A stretch of 64,000 bases of DNA from Streptomyces ficellus (GTDB taxonomy: Bacteria > Actinomycetota > Actinomycetes > Streptomycetales > Streptomycetaceae): positions 62,001 through 126,000 of the forward strand of contig NZ_JAUEPL010000009.1 of NCBI RefSeq assembly GCF_030406405.1. Reading direction: 5' to 3'. Positions 46,717 through 55,108 of the stretch are shown piece after piece. A program made the translations under genes and the position numbers. Numbering within the stretch: position 1 is the stretch's first letter; every line of letters begins with the position of its first letter. The notes below the pieces were generated by a model. That model had not been told where the DNA came from, did no database searches, and worked only from the letters and a program-made list of their open reading frames with translations.

Positions 46717-47388
46717 TTACTTGTTCCGCGCGGTGGTGGTCTTCTTGGCGGTGGTCTTGCGCGCCGTCGTCTTCTTGGCCGGCGCCTTCTTGGCCGTGGC
46801 CTTCTTCGCCGGCGCGGTCTTCTTGGCGGTGGTCTTCTTGGCGGCGCCCGCGGTCTTCTTCGCCGTGGTCGCCTTCTTGGCGGTCGTCGTCTTCTTGGCG
46901 GCGCCCGTCGTCTTCTTCGCGGTGGTCTTCTTGGCCACGGCGGTGGTCTTCTTCGCCGGCGTGGCCTTCTTGGCGGCGGTCTTCTTGGCGGCCGCGGTGG
47001 TCTTCTTGGCGGCGGCCTTCTTGCCGGCGGCCTTGGCGATGGTGGGCGGCGGACCGGAAAGGCTGCCCTTGGGCGCCTTCTTGACGGCTACCTCTCCGCC
47101 CTTGGGGAGCTTCTTCGAACCGCTGACCAGGTCCTTGAAGCCCTGACCAGCACGGAAGCGGGGAACGGAGGTCTTCTTGACCCGCACCCGCTCACCCGTC
47201 TGCGGGTTGCGGGCGTAACGGGCCGGACGGTCGACCTTCTCGAACGAACCGAAGCCGGTGACCGAGACCCGGTCACCGGCGACCACGGCACGGACGATCG
47301 CGTCGAGTACCGCGTCGACAGCATCGGCGGCCTGCTGGCGGCCACCCATCTTGTCGGCAATCGCTTCTACGAGCTGCGCCTTGTTCAC
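46717..47388 (-). CDS. hupS: HupS-type nucleoid protein with lysine-rich C-terminal tail
   Basis: 223 residues. Residues 1-92 are a full HU domain (NKAQLVEAIADKMGG, GFGSFEKVDRPARYARNPQTGE). The rest is a tail of about 120 residues made of AKK-T repeats (KKTTAAAKK, PAKKTTA, KATTAKKT), like eukaryotic histone H1 and mycobacterial HupB. In Streptomyces this dual-domain HU is developmentally regulated and acts in spore nucleoid compaction. The AAGAAG-rich DNA of the tail is itself repetitive. It has its own terminator. Confidence 0.95.
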   Translation of the reverse strand: MNKAQLVEAIADKMGGRQQAADAVDAVLDAIVRAVVAGDRVSVTGFGSFEKVDRPARYARNPQTGERVRVKKTSVPRFRAGQGFKDLVSGSKKLPKGGEVAVKKAPKGSLSGPPPTIAKAAGKKAAAKKTTAAAKKTAAKKATPAKKTTAVAKKTTAKKTTGAAKKTTTAKKATTAKKTAGAAKKTTAKKTAPAKKATAKKAPAKKTTARKTTAKKTTTARNK

Positions 47389-47530
47389 GTCTTCCCCTTC
47401 GGAGACATTGCCGGAACGAAAGTGTTCAAGCTTTTTCGCACGTTAGGCAGATATATACCGCAAATCAAACACGAAACGGGCTAATCACCCTAGTGCCGCA
47501 ACGAAGTCGGCCGCCGCGGAGTTTCGAGTC

Positions 47531-47758
47531 TCAGTCCCCTTCGGGGAATCGGCCCTCGTCCAGGTCCTTCATCAACCGGTCCAGCCGCCTTGCCGCGCCT
47601 GCGAGATCGTGCTTCGCCGCAGCCGTGATGGCCAGCAGCTTCCGGGACAGCGTCATCCTTACGCCCTCCGGGACTTGCAGTTCGCGCACTCGGGCGTGCG
47701 CTTCTTTCAGTCGGGCTGCGACGGCCTGATAGAGCTCGAGTTGGCTGTCGCGTTCCAT
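47531..47758 (-). CDS. Small conserved helical protein
   Basis: 75 residues: ERDSQLELYQAVAARLKEAHARVRELQVPEGVRMTLSRKLLAITAAAKHDLAGAARRLDRLMKDLDEG. Amphipathic helices; no signal or membrane segment. I do not recognise a function. It sits between hupS and leuD on the same strand, with about 140 bases to hupS, and a terminator separates it from leuCD. Confidence 0.8.
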   Translation of the reverse strand: MERDSQLELYQAVAARLKEAHARVRELQVPEGVRMTLSRKLLAITAAAKHDLAGAARRLDRLMKDLDEGRFPEGD

Positions 47759-48071
47759 GCACCGATTGTGCCATCTGGGGCGAGTTGTCGCCTCCGTAGG
47801 GGGTAACTAGCCTGCTGCGGCGGCCATTCGGCGCCTACGGGATGCCCCGCGCGCCAGTCCCCGCGTACCCAGCAACTCGCTTCTGGACCACGGCACTTGG
47901 GCCGGTGGACGGGGCGCTTCGGGGCCGCCCGGTGGGGTGGGCTTCCGTGTGGCAACCGTGTCAGCCGGATGGCCCCTCACCCGCTCTGGCGCCGCCCTGC
48001 AAGGTCACTTTCAGCCATCGTCTCCACGGCCCTCGCGGCGGAGTTGACCACCCTTCGGCCGCACACACGAC
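47759..48071. other. Intergenic region upstream of the 75-codon gene
   Basis: About 310 GC-rich bases with no credible gene. A GTTACCCCC (minus strand, near 47800-47808) may belong to a promoter for the small gene. Nothing else stands out. Confidence 0.4.
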
Positions 48072-48104
48072 GGTGCCCCCGGCCGTTGATCGGCCGGGGG
48101 CACC
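48072..48104 (-). terminator. Terminator of the leuCD operon
   Basis: A perfect 14-bp stem (GGTGCCCCCGGCCG / CGGCCGGGGGCACC) with loop TTGAT, about 30 bases past the leuD stop. Confidence 0.85.
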
Positions 48105-48135
48105 GGGTGGGGACGCGCAGGGTGCGCGCGGGGGG

Positions 48136-48729
48136 TCAGACCTGTACGGTGCGCGGCTTGTACGAGGGGCGCTCGGCCTCGTACGCGGCGATGTCCGCCT
48201 CGTTCCGCAGCGTGATGCTGATGTCGTCCAGGCCGTTCAGCAGCCGCCAGCGGGCGTTCTCGTCGAGTTCGAAGTCGGCCGTGATGCCCTGGGCCCGCAC
48301 CTGGCGGTCCTCCAGGTCGACGGTGATCTCCGCCTGCGGGTCCGTCTCGGTCAGCTCCCACAGCGCGTCCACGACCTTCTGGTCGAGTACGACGGTGAGC
48401 AGGCCGTTCTTCAGCGAGTTGCCGCGGAAGATGTCGGCGAACCGGGAGGAGATGACGGTCTTGAACCCGTAGTTCTGCAGCGCCCAGACGGCGTGCTCGC
48501 GCGACGAGCCGGTGCCGAAGTCCGGTCCGGCGACCAGGACCGTGGCGCCCTGCCGCTCGGGGCGGTTGAGGATGAACTCGGGGTCCTTGCGCCAGGCCTC
48601 GAACAGCCCGTCCTCGAAGCCGTCGCGGGTGACCTTCTTCAGCCAGTGCGCCGGGATGATCTGGTCGGTGTCGACGTTGCTGCGGCGCAGCGGGACGGCC
48701 CGGCCGGTGTGCGTGGTGAAAGCTTCCAT
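48136..48729 (-). CDS. leuD: 3-isopropylmalate dehydratase small subunit
   Basis: 197 residues. It pairs with LeuC to isomerise 2-isopropylmalate to 3-isopropylmalate in leucine synthesis. [24 protein letters not shown] (8-31) and [21 protein letters not shown] are the swivel-domain substrate motifs, and [19 protein letters not shown] follows. It starts 6 bases after the leuC stop. Confidence 0.97.
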   Translation of the reverse strand: MEAFTTHTGRAVPLRRSNVDTDQIIPAHWLKKVTRDGFEDGLFEAWRKDPEFILNRPERQGATVLVAGPDFGTGSSREHAVWALQNYGFKTVISSRFADIFRGNSLKNGLLTVVLDQKVVDALWELTETDPQAEITVDLEDRQVRAQGITADFELDENARWRLLNGLDDISITLRNEADIAAYEAERPSYKPRTVQV

Positions 48730-48735
48730 GGTTGC

Positions 48736-50160
48736 TCAGACTCCGGCGGTCGCGGGGGCTTCGGACAGGTCGGCGGGCGAGGCCAGGTGGCCCAGCACCG
48801 CGGTGGCGGCGGCGACCTGCGGCGACACCAGGTGGGTGCGGCCGCCCTTGCCCTGCCTGCCCTCGAAGTTGCGGTTGGAGGTGGACGCGGAACGCTCACC
48901 GGGCGCCAGTTGGTCGGGGTTCATGCCCAGGCACATGGAGCAGCCGGCGTGCCGCCATTCGGCCCCGGCCTCCTTGAAGACCTTGTCCAGGCCCTCCTCG
49001 ACGGCCTGGAGGGCGACCCGGACCGAGCCGGGGACGACCAGCATCCGTACGCCGTCGGCGACTTTGCGGCCGTCCAGGATGGCGGCGGCGTTGCGCAGAT
49101 CCTCGATGCGGCCATTGGTGCAGGAGCCTACGAAGACGGTGTCGACCCTGATGTCGCGCAGCGGCTGTCCGGCGGTCAACCCCATGTACTTCAGGGCGTT
49201 TTCGGCGGCGAGGCGCTCCGAAGCGTCTTCGTACGAAGCCGGGTCGGGGACGGACGCGGAAAGCGGTGCTCCCTGGCCGGGGTTGGTGCCCCAGGTGACG
49301 AAGGGGGCCAGCTCGGAGGCGTCGATGAGGACCTCGGCGTCGAAGACGGCGTCGTCGTCCGTCCTGAGCGTCTTCCAGTACGCGACCGCCGCGTCCCAGT
49401 CCTCGCCCTGGGGGGCGTGGTCGCGGCCCTTGAGGTAGGCGAAGGTGGTCTCGTCCGGGGCGATCATGCCCGCGCGGGCGCCGGCCTCGATCGACATGTT
49501 GCAGATGGTCATCCGGGCCTCCATCGAGAGCTTCTCGATGGCGGGGCCGCGGTATTCCAGGACGTATCCCTGGCCGCCGCCGGTGCCGATCTTGGCGATG
49601 ATCGCCAGGATCAGGTCCTTGGCGGTGACATCCTCGGGCAGCTCGCCCTCGACGGTGATGGCCATGGTCTTGGGGCGGGCCATGGGCAGCGTCTGGGTGG
49701 CCAGGACGTGCTCGACCTGGGAGGTGCCGATGCCGAAGGCGAGCGCGCCGAACGCGCCGTGCGTGGAGGTGTGGGAGTCGCCGCAGACCACGGTGGTGCC
49801 CGGCTGGGTCAGTCCCAGCTGCGGTCCCACGACGTGGACGACGCCCTGCTCGACGTCGCCCAGCGGGTGCAGGCGCACGCCGAACTCCGCGCAGTTCTTG
49901 CGCAGCGTCTCCAGCTGGGCCCGGGAGACCGGGTCGGCGATGGGCTTGTCGATGTCGAGGGTGGGGGTGTTGTGGTCCTCGGTCGCGATGGTGAGGTCGA
50001 GGCGCCGCACCTGCCGGCCGCTCTTACGGAGGCCGTCGAAGGCCTGGGGGCTGGTCACCTCGTGCAGCAGGTGCAGATCGATGTAGAGGAGGTCGGGCTC
50101 GCCTTCGGCGCGCCGGACGACATGGTCGTCCCAGACCTTCTCCGCGAGAGTCCTACCCAT
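48736..50160 (-). CDS. leuC: 3-isopropylmalate dehydratase large subunit
   Basis: 474-residue aconitase-family protein with a 4Fe-4S cluster. The cluster Cys residues lie in [14 protein letters not shown] and [45 protein letters not shown] is the family signature. [30 protein letters not shown] opens it. It is divergent from ndgR, whose product regulates leuCD in Streptomyces, and is co-transcribed with leuD. Confidence 0.97.
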   Translation of the reverse strand: MGRTLAEKVWDDHVVRRAEGEPDLLYIDLHLLHEVTSPQAFDGLRKSGRQVRRLDLTIATEDHNTPTLDIDKPIADPVSRAQLETLRKNCAEFGVRLHPLGDVEQGVVHVVGPQLGLTQPGTTVVCGDSHTSTHGAFGALAFGIGTSQVEHVLATQTLPMARPKTMAITVEGELPEDVTAKDLILAIIAKIGTGGGQGYVLEYRGPAIEKLSMEARMTICNMSIEAGARAGMIAPDETTFAYLKGRDHAPQGEDWDAAVAYWKTLRTDDDAVFDAEVLIDASELAPFVTWGTNPGQGAPLSASVPDPASYEDASERLAAENALKYMGLTAGQPLRDIRVDTVFVGSCTNGRIEDLRNAAAILDGRKVADGVRMLVVPGSVRVALQAVEEGLDKVFKEAGAEWRHAGCSMCLGMNPDQLAPGERSASTSNRNFEGRQGKGGRTHLVSPQVAAATAVLGHLASPADLSEAPATAGV

Positions 50161-50315
50161 CGCTTTCCCTCCGGCCGGCGTGTTGTGCCGGCACCTCTAG
50201 AGATCTGTGGGCCCACGCCCGTACCCCACGTTCCACGTGCCGGACGTCGGCATCGCACCCGTTGGTCCGCGGGCCGTACGTACAGGGTGGCAAGTTCCCG
50301 GGAAATTTGAACTTG

Positions 50316-50334
50316 CGTTTCACAGAGTGAGACG
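50316..50334. promoter_or_regulatory. Candidate NdgR operator in the leuC/ndgR gap
   Basis: CGTTTCAC-AGA-GTGAGACG, an 8-bp inverted repeat with one mismatch, ends 13 bases before the ndgR ATG within the AT-richest part of the divergent gap. IclR-type regulators commonly bind such palindromes in divergent promoters. The palindrome is visible; binding is inferred. Confidence 0.5.
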
Positions 50335-50347
50335 TGAATATCGTTGC

Positions 50348-51064
50348 ATGGACAACTCTAGCGGCGTCGGCGTTCTCGACAAGGCAGCTCTGGTATTGAG
50401 CGCCCTGGAGTCCGGTCCGGCCACCCTCGCCGGGCTGGTCGCGGCGACAGGGCTCGCACGACCCACGGCACATCGCCTTGCCGTGGCACTGGAACACCAC
50501 CGGATGGTGGCGAGGGATATGCAGGGCCGGTTCATCCTCGGTCCGCGGCTGGCGGAGCTCGCCGCCGCGGCCGGTGAGGACCGCCTGCTGGCCACGGCCG
50601 GACCGGTACTGACTCATCTGCGTGACGTGACCGGGGAGAGCGCGCAGCTCTACCGGCGCCAGGGCGACATGCGTATCTGTGTCGCCGCGGCGGAGCGGCT
50701 GTCCGGACTGCGGGACACCGTGCCGGTCGGCTCCACGCTCACCATGAAGGCCGGCTCCTCGGCCCAGATCCTGATGGCCTGGGAGGAGCCCGAGCGGCTG
50801 CACCGGGGCCTCCAGGGCGCGCGCTTCACGGCGACGGCCCTGTCGGGCGTACGGCGCCGCGGCTGGGCCCAGTCGATCGGTGAGCGCGAGCCGGGCGTAG
50901 CGTCCGTCTCCGCGCCCGTGCGGGGCCCGTCGAACCGCGTCGTGGCCGCCGTGTCGGTCTCCGGGCCGATCGAGCGCTTGACGCGCCACCCGGGGCGGAT
51001 GCACGCCCAGGCGGTGATCGACGCGGCGGCCCGCCTGTCGGAGGCGCTGCGCCGCTCGGGCTGA
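50348..51064 (+). CDS. ndgR: IclR-family regulator NdgR
   Basis: 238 residues. The N-terminal winged helix-turn-helix (LDKAALVLSALESGPATLAGLVAATGLARPTAHRLAVALE, about 10-49) is followed by an IclR effector domain with TVPVGSTLTMKAGSSAQILMAW and RGWAQSIGEREPGVASVSAPV. NdgR/AreB controls leucine synthesis and amino-acid-linked quorum signals and antibiotic production in Streptomyces. The ATG at 50348 lies just downstream of the palindrome. The frame is open upstream, but that sequence is unlike the family. Confidence 0.93.
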   Translation: MDNSSGVGVLDKAALVLSALESGPATLAGLVAATGLARPTAHRLAVALEHHRMVARDMQGRFILGPRLAELAAAAGEDRLLATAGPVLTHLRDVTGESAQLYRRQGDMRICVAAAERLSGLRDTVPVGSTLTMKAGSSAQILMAWEEPERLHRGLQGARFTATALSGVRRRGWAQSIGEREPGVASVSAPVRGPSNRVVAAVSVSGPIERLTRHPGRMHAQAVIDAAARLSEALRRSG

Positions 51065-51182
51065 TCCCCCGTCCCTGCCGCCGGCTTCCCGGTTCACCGC
51101 TTCAACGCCGCAGCGGTGGGCCGGAGTTGGCTTCCTCGCTTCCGTACGGCCGTACGCCCGCGCCCTGACCACGTACAACGAA

Positions 51183-51210
51183 GAAGCCCTCCCCTGCTGG
51201 GGAGGGCTTC
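51183..51210. terminator. Terminator between ndgR and the tRNA cluster
   Basis: A perfect 12-bp stem (GAAGCCCTCCCC / GGGGAGGGCTTC), loop TGCT, 12 bases past the 3' end of the first tRNA on the minus strand and about 120 bases past ndgR on the plus strand. It probably terminates both. Confidence 0.85.
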
Positions 51211-51221
51211 TCTCGTCAACG

Positions 51222-51294
51222 TACCCCCGACCGGATTCGAACCGGCGCTACCGCCTTGAGAGGGCGGCGTGCTAGGCCGCTACACAACGGGGGC
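51222..51294 (-). tRNA. tRNA-Glu (CTC)
   Basis: 73-nt cloverleaf on the minus strand: acceptor GCCCCCG pairs with CGGGGGT, TpsiC loop GGTTCGAATCC, anticodon loop CTCTCAA with anticodon CTC, stem CCGCC/GGCGG. The 3' CCA is not encoded. Confidence 0.95.
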
Positions 51295-51354
51295 CCTAGC
51301 GATCCTGCATCGAGATCATGGGTGCGACCCAGACGATCTCGCGGGAAGGATCTG

Positions 51355-51427
51355 TACCCCCGACCGGATTCGAACCGGCGCTACTGCCTTGAGAGGGCAG
51401 CGTGCTAGGCCGCTACACAACGGGGGC
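51355..51427 (-). tRNA. tRNA-Glu (CTC), second copy
   Basis: Same as the preceding tRNA-Glu except for one compensatory base pair in the anticodon stem (CTGCC/GGCAG instead of CCGCC/GGCGG), keeping the helix. Anticodon CTC. CCA not encoded. The 60 bases between the two copies are unrelated spacer. Confidence 0.95.
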
Positions 51428-51448
51428 TTTGCAGATGAGCTCTGCGAG

Positions 51449-51520
51449 CTGGCCTACCAGGACTCGAACCTAGACTAACTGAACCAGAATCAGTCGTGCT
51501 GCCAATTACACCATAGGCCA
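51449..51520 (-). tRNA. tRNA-Gln (CTG)
   Basis: 72-nt cloverleaf on the minus strand: acceptor TGGCCTA/TAGGCCA, D arm with GGTGTAATTGGCAGCACG, anticodon stem ACTGA/TCAGT with loop TTCTGGT (anticodon CTG), TpsiC GGTTCGAGTCC. Transcribed first in the three-tRNA cluster. Confidence 0.95.
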
Positions 51521-51610
51521 CCAAAACGCAACCCCCGGTGAGGGATTTTGTTCGGGTTACGCTTCCGGGTTCCGGGCTTTCGGCCCGCTCCCCTCGGCGC
51601 AGAAAGAACA

Positions 51611-52330
51611 TTACCCGAAGGAGTCCGGGGCTCCAAAACGGGTATCGCCGCGCAGCAGGCCCGGTAGCTGGGCGAGACTGGTGATCCTTCTGAGCTCGGG
51701 ACGGCCGCCGAGCCCCGTGCGGTCCAGCCAGATCCCGGTGAGCCCGGCCTCGACGGCGCCCCGGGCGTCGATGTCGGGCTGGTCACCGACGTACGCGACG
51801 TCCGCGGGCGGCAGCGCGAGTGCGTCGCAGGCGGCGTGGAAGGCGGCCGGGGCGGGCTTGGCCACGCCCAGCTCGGCGGCGCACAGCAGCGCCTCGAAGC
51901 GGTCACGGACGCCCAGGACGCGCAGCTTGCGCTCCTGGTTGTGGACGGAGGAGTTGGACAGCACGGCGTGCCGGTAGTCAGCCGCCAGGAGCTCCAGCAC
52001 GGGCAGGGCGTCCGGGAAGAGCGCCCAGGCGGCCTCGTAGTGGCTCATGTACCGCTCGAACCAGGCGTCCGCCTCCTGATCGCTCAGCGGCTCTCCCAGG
52101 AAGTCCCGCACCCGGTCACGGCGCTGCTCCTCGAACCCGACGCCGCCGGCCTCGAAGCGCCGCCAGTGGAGGCTGGTGAGCTCCTTCCAGCGCGCGAGGG
52201 CCTGGTCGACGGAGTCGTACCCGTCGACCAGGCCCTCGGCCCGAAGATGGTCCAGCATTCCGGCGCGGTCGGCACTCGCGTAGTCGAAGATCGTGTCATC
52301 GATGTCCCACAGGACCGCGCGGATCGGCAT
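51611..52330 (-). CDS. HAD-family hydrolase
   Basis: 239 residues. Motif I is DIDDT (9-13, nucleophile Asp9 and acid Asp11); the cap domain is helical (about 20-95); motif II Ser lies in AVLSNSS; motif III Lys in GVAKPAPAAFH; motif IV is YVGDQPDIDARGA. Closest in style to phosphoglycolate phosphatase or 2-haloacid dehalogenase-like HADs; substrate unknown. The ATG at 52330 begins MPIRAVLWDIDDT and lies inside the first of three 100-bp repeats, so its start codon and the next 10 codons are copied twice upstream. Confidence 0.87.
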   Translation of the reverse strand: MPIRAVLWDIDDTIFDYASADRAGMLDHLRAEGLVDGYDSVDQALARWKELTSLHWRRFEAGGVGFEEQRRDRVRDFLGEPLSDQEADAWFERYMSHYEAAWALFPDALPVLELLAADYRHAVLSNSSVHNQERKLRVLGVRDRFEALLCAAELGVAKPAPAAFHAACDALALPPADVAYVGDQPDIDARGAVEAGLTGIWLDRTGLGGRPELRRITSLAQLPGLLRGDTRFGAPDSFG

Positions 52331-52597
52331 GGGCAAACGGTACCGCCGGGCACCGACTCAGCTGGGGGTTCGGGGGTTATCCCCCGAATGGCACAGTATC
52401 GATGTCCCACAGGACCGCGCGGATCGGCATGGGCAAACGGTACCGCCGGGCACCGACTCAGCTGGGGGTCCGGGGGTTATCCCCCGAATGGCACAGTATC
52501 GATGTCCCACAGGACCGCGCGGATCGGCATGGGCAAACGGTACCGCCGGGCACCGACCCTGCTGGGGGTTCGGGGGTTATCCCCCGAAACAGCACAG
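52298..52597. repeat. Three tandem 100-bp repeats between the HAD gene and gltX
   Basis: Exact 100-bp period, copies starting at 52298, 52398 and 52498. Copies 1 and 2 differ at one base (52470). Copy 3 has several changes at its gltX end. Each copy holds the first 11 codons of the HAD gene, its ATG (52330, 52430, 52530), 44 bases of leader and a hairpin TTCGGGGG-TTAT-CCCCCGAA (one mismatch in copy 2). Copies 2 and 3 thereby create two identical 17-codon open frames (MPIRAVLWDIDTVPFGG). The hairpins face the gltX 3' end. Confidence 0.95.
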
Positions 52598-52600
52598 TGG

Positions 52601-54076
52601 TTACGCGGTCAGCTTCGCCAGGGCCGCGTCGATGCGGGCCAGCGTGCGGTCCTTGCCCAGGATCTCCAGGGACTCGAACAGCGGCAGGCCGACCGTGCGG
52701 CCGGTGACCGCGACGCGGACCGGGGCCTGGGCCTTGCCGAGCTTCAGGCCGTGCTCCTCGCCGGCGGCCAGCACCGCGTTCTTCAGCGACTCGGCGCTGG
52801 TCCAGTCCGCGGCCTCCAGCTTGGCGCGGGCCGTGCGGAGCAGGGCGTCGGAGCCCTCCTTCATGGCCTTCTGCCAGGACGCCTCGTCCTCGACCGGCTC
52901 CTTGCGGAACAGGAAGTCGACATTGGCCGTGATGTCGGACAGGACGGTCAGGCGGGTCTGGGCGTACGGGGCGATCGCCTCCCAGGCCGCCTGGTCGAAG
53001 TCCTCGGGCTCCCAGTTGGCGTGCGGGGCCTTCAGCCAGGGCTCGCAGGCGGCGGTGAACGCCTTCACGTCGAGCATGCGGATGTGGTCGGCGTTGATCG
53101 CCTCGGCCTTCTTCAGGTCGAAGCGGGCCGGGTTGGCGTTGACGTCCGCGATGTCGAACTTCTCGACCATCTCGGCGACGGTGAAGACGTCCCGGTCGGC
53201 GGAGAAGGACCAGCCGAGCAGGGACAGGTAGTTGAGCAGGCCCTCGGGCAGGAAGCCGCGCTCCCGGTAGAGGTTGAGGGAGGACTGCGGGTCGCGCTTG
53301 GAGAGCTTCTTGTTGCCCTCGCCCATCACGTACGGGAGGTGGCCGAAGGCGGGGATGGACTTGGCGATGCCGAGTTCGATCAGCGCCTTGTAGAGGGCGA
53401 TCTGGCGCGGGGTGGAGGACAGCAGGTCCTCGCCGCGCAGCACGTGGGTGATCTCCATCAGCGCGTCGTCGACGGGGTTGACGAGCGTGTAGAGCGGGGC
53501 GCCGTTGGCGCGGACGATGCCGTAGTCCGGGACGTTGTCCGGGGTGAAGGTCAGCTCGCCGCGGACGAGGTCGGTGAAGGTGATCGGCTCGTCGGGCATC
53601 CGGAAGCGGACGATGGCCTCGCGGCCCTCCTCCTCGTACGCGGCCCGCTGCTCGGCGGTCAGGTCGCGGCACGTGCCGTCGTAACCGGACGGACGTCCGG
53701 CGGCGCGGGCGGCCTCGCGGCGCTCGTCCAGCTCGGTGGCGGTGCAGTAGCAGCGGTACGCGTAACCGCCCGCGAGCAGCTTGTCGGCGACGTCCCGGTA
53801 GATGTCCATGCGCTGCGACTGGCGGTAGGGGGCGTGGGGGCCGCCCACCTCCGGGCCCTCGTCCCAGTCGAGGCCGAGCCAGCGCAGCGAGTCGAGGAGC
53901 TGCCGGTAGGACTCCTCCGAGTCGCGGGCCGCGTCGGTGTCCTCGATGCGGAAGACCATGGTGCCCTGGTGGTGGCGGGCGAAGGCCCAGTTGAACAGGG
54001 CGGTGCGGACCAGACCCACGTGGGGGTTGCCGGTCGGCGAGGGACAGAAACGTACGCGGACGTCTGCGTTAGCCAC
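52601..54076 (-). CDS. gltX: Glutamyl-tRNA synthetase
   Basis: 491-residue class I synthetase. The HIGH-like motif is CPSPTGNPHVGLVRTALFNWA (11-31). FRIEDTD and DGTCRDL are present, and the KMSKS loop is KKLSKRD near 257. Like most actinobacteria this probably charges tRNA-Glu only, or also tRNA-Gln for later amidation; sequence alone cannot separate these. Cognate tRNA-Glu genes lie 1 kb downstream. The GTG start overlaps the upstream FAH-family gene by 8 bases. Confidence 0.96.
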   Translation of the reverse strand: MANADVRVRFCPSPTGNPHVGLVRTALFNWAFARHHQGTMVFRIEDTDAARDSEESYRQLLDSLRWLGLDWDEGPEVGGPHAPYRQSQRMDIYRDVADKLLAGGYAYRCYCTATELDERREAARAAGRPSGYDGTCRDLTAEQRAAYEEEGREAIVRFRMPDEPITFTDLVRGELTFTPDNVPDYGIVRANGAPLYTLVNPVDDALMEITHVLRGEDLLSSTPRQIALYKALIELGIAKSIPAFGHLPYVMGEGNKKLSKRDPQSSLNLYRERGFLPEGLLNYLSLLGWSFSADRDVFTVAEMVEKFDIADVNANPARFDLKKAEAINADHIRMLDVKAFTAACEPWLKAPHANWEPEDFDQAAWEAIAPYAQTRLTVLSDITANVDFLFRKEPVEDEASWQKAMKEGSDALLRTARAKLEAADWTSAESLKNAVLAAGEEHGLKLGKAQAPVRVAVTGRTVGLPLFESLEILGKDRTLARIDAALAKLTA

Positions 54077-54845
54077 GCTTGATCACCTTGTTGGTGAGAG
54101 TGCCGATGCCTTCGATGGTGACGGCGACCTCGTCGCCGACGTTGAGCGGTCCGACTCCGGCCGGGGTGCCGGTGAGGATGACGTCGCCCGGGAGCAGTGT
54201 CATGGCCTCGGTGATGTGGACGACCAGGTCCTCGATGGAGCGCACCATGTCGCTCGTACGGCCGAGCTGGCGCTGTTCGCCGTTGACGGTGCACTGGATC
54301 GTGACGTCGGTGGGGTCGAGCTCGGTCTCCACCCAGGGGCCGAGCGGGCAGGAGGTGTCGAAGCCCTTGGCGCGGGCCCACTGCTTCTCGCGCTGCTGTA
54401 CGTCACGGGCGGTGACGTCATTGGCGCAGGTGTAGCCGAAGACGACGTCCTTGACGCGCTCGCGCGGGACCTCGCGGCACATGCGGCCGATGACGACGGC
54501 GAGCTCCGCCTCGTGGTGCAGCTCGTTCGAGAAGGAGGGGTACTCGATGGCGTCGCCGGAGCCGATCACCGAGGTGGTGGGCTTGAAGAAGGCGACCGGG
54601 ACCTCGGGGACCTCGTTGCCGAGCTCCGCCGCGTGCTCCGCGTAGTTGCGGCCGATGGCCACGACCTTGTTGGGGAGGACGGGCGGCAGGAGCCGGACCT
54701 TGCTCAGCGGGACCTTGGTCCCGCTGAGTTCGAAGTCGGTGTACGGAATACCCTTGATGATGTCGAGGACGAGACTGTCGGGGTCTTGGCCCTCGACCGC
54801 GCCGAAGGCGACATTGCCGTCGATGGAGAACCTGGCGATGCGCAC
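54069..54845 (-). CDS. Fumarylacetoacetate hydrolase-family protein
   Basis: 258 residues with the FAH C-terminal fold. Metal-site motifs: AIGRNYAEHAAELG, then HHEAELAVVIG (Glu ligands) and YTCANDVTARDVQ. GPWVETELDP and LTGTPAGVGP are also conserved. Related enzymes act as ureidoglycolate lyase, 2-hydroxyhepta-2,4-diene isomerase/decarboxylase or oxaloacetate decarboxylase, so the substrate is undefined. Its overlap with gltX suggests co-transcription rather than function in a shared pathway. Confidence 0.87.
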   Translation of the reverse strand: MRIARFSIDGNVAFGAVEGQDPDSLVLDIIKGIPYTDFELSGTKVPLSKVRLLPPVLPNKVVAIGRNYAEHAAELGNEVPEVPVAFFKPTTSVIGSGDAIEYPSFSNELHHEAELAVVIGRMCREVPRERVKDVVFGYTCANDVTARDVQQREKQWARAKGFDTSCPLGPWVETELDPTDVTIQCTVNGEQRQLGRTSDMVRSIEDLVVHITEAMTLLPGDVILTGTPAGVGPLNVGDEVAVTIEGIGTLTNKVIKRG

Positions 54846-54925
54846 GGGATGCCGTGCCCCTTACTTCCGCTGACTGGAGTCTGACGCTCCAGGCTAACGC
54901 GGCAGCCGCACGCCACCTGCCCCGA

Positions 54926-55108
54926 TTACCGTGCGGCGGTGACCGGGGCGTCCATCAGGGTGGTGCGGCGCGGGTTGGCCGTGCTGGCGGGGAGGTCCAC
55001 CGAGTGCTCCGGCTGCTCGCCCCGGTCCAGCTCGCCGGCGTCGGCCAGGTGCAGCAGGGTGGTGCGGCGGGGGTTGGCGATGCTGCGGAACGTCATCGTC
55101 GTCTTCAT
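54926..55108 (-). CDS. 60-residue protein with duplicated ANPRRTTL motif
   Basis: Not recognised. MKTTMTFRSI is followed by ANPRRTTL (11-18), an acidic middle (DAGELDRGEQPEHSVDL), a second ANPRRTTL (44-51) and MDAPVTAAR. The duplication is also visible in DNA (24 bases with one mismatch at 54956 and 55055, 99-bp period). No signal peptide or Cys. No strong ribosome binding site is visible (GAGG 13 bases away). It could be a small DNA- or protein-binding peptide; I do not claim a function. Frame-keeping of the repeat argues that it is coding. Confidence 0.5.
   Translation of the reverse strand: MKTTMTFRSIANPRRTTLLHLADAGELDRGEQPEHSVDLPASTANPRRTTLMDAPVTAAR

Noticed and set aside
51222..51520. 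Integration site of a mobile element at the tRNA cluster
   Set aside because: No integrase, duplicated tRNA 3' end or compositional change is seen on either side. The two tRNA-Glu copies are complete genes.
52298..52597. CRISPR array
   Set aside because: The 100-bp units are head-to-tail without unique spacers, and no cas genes are present.
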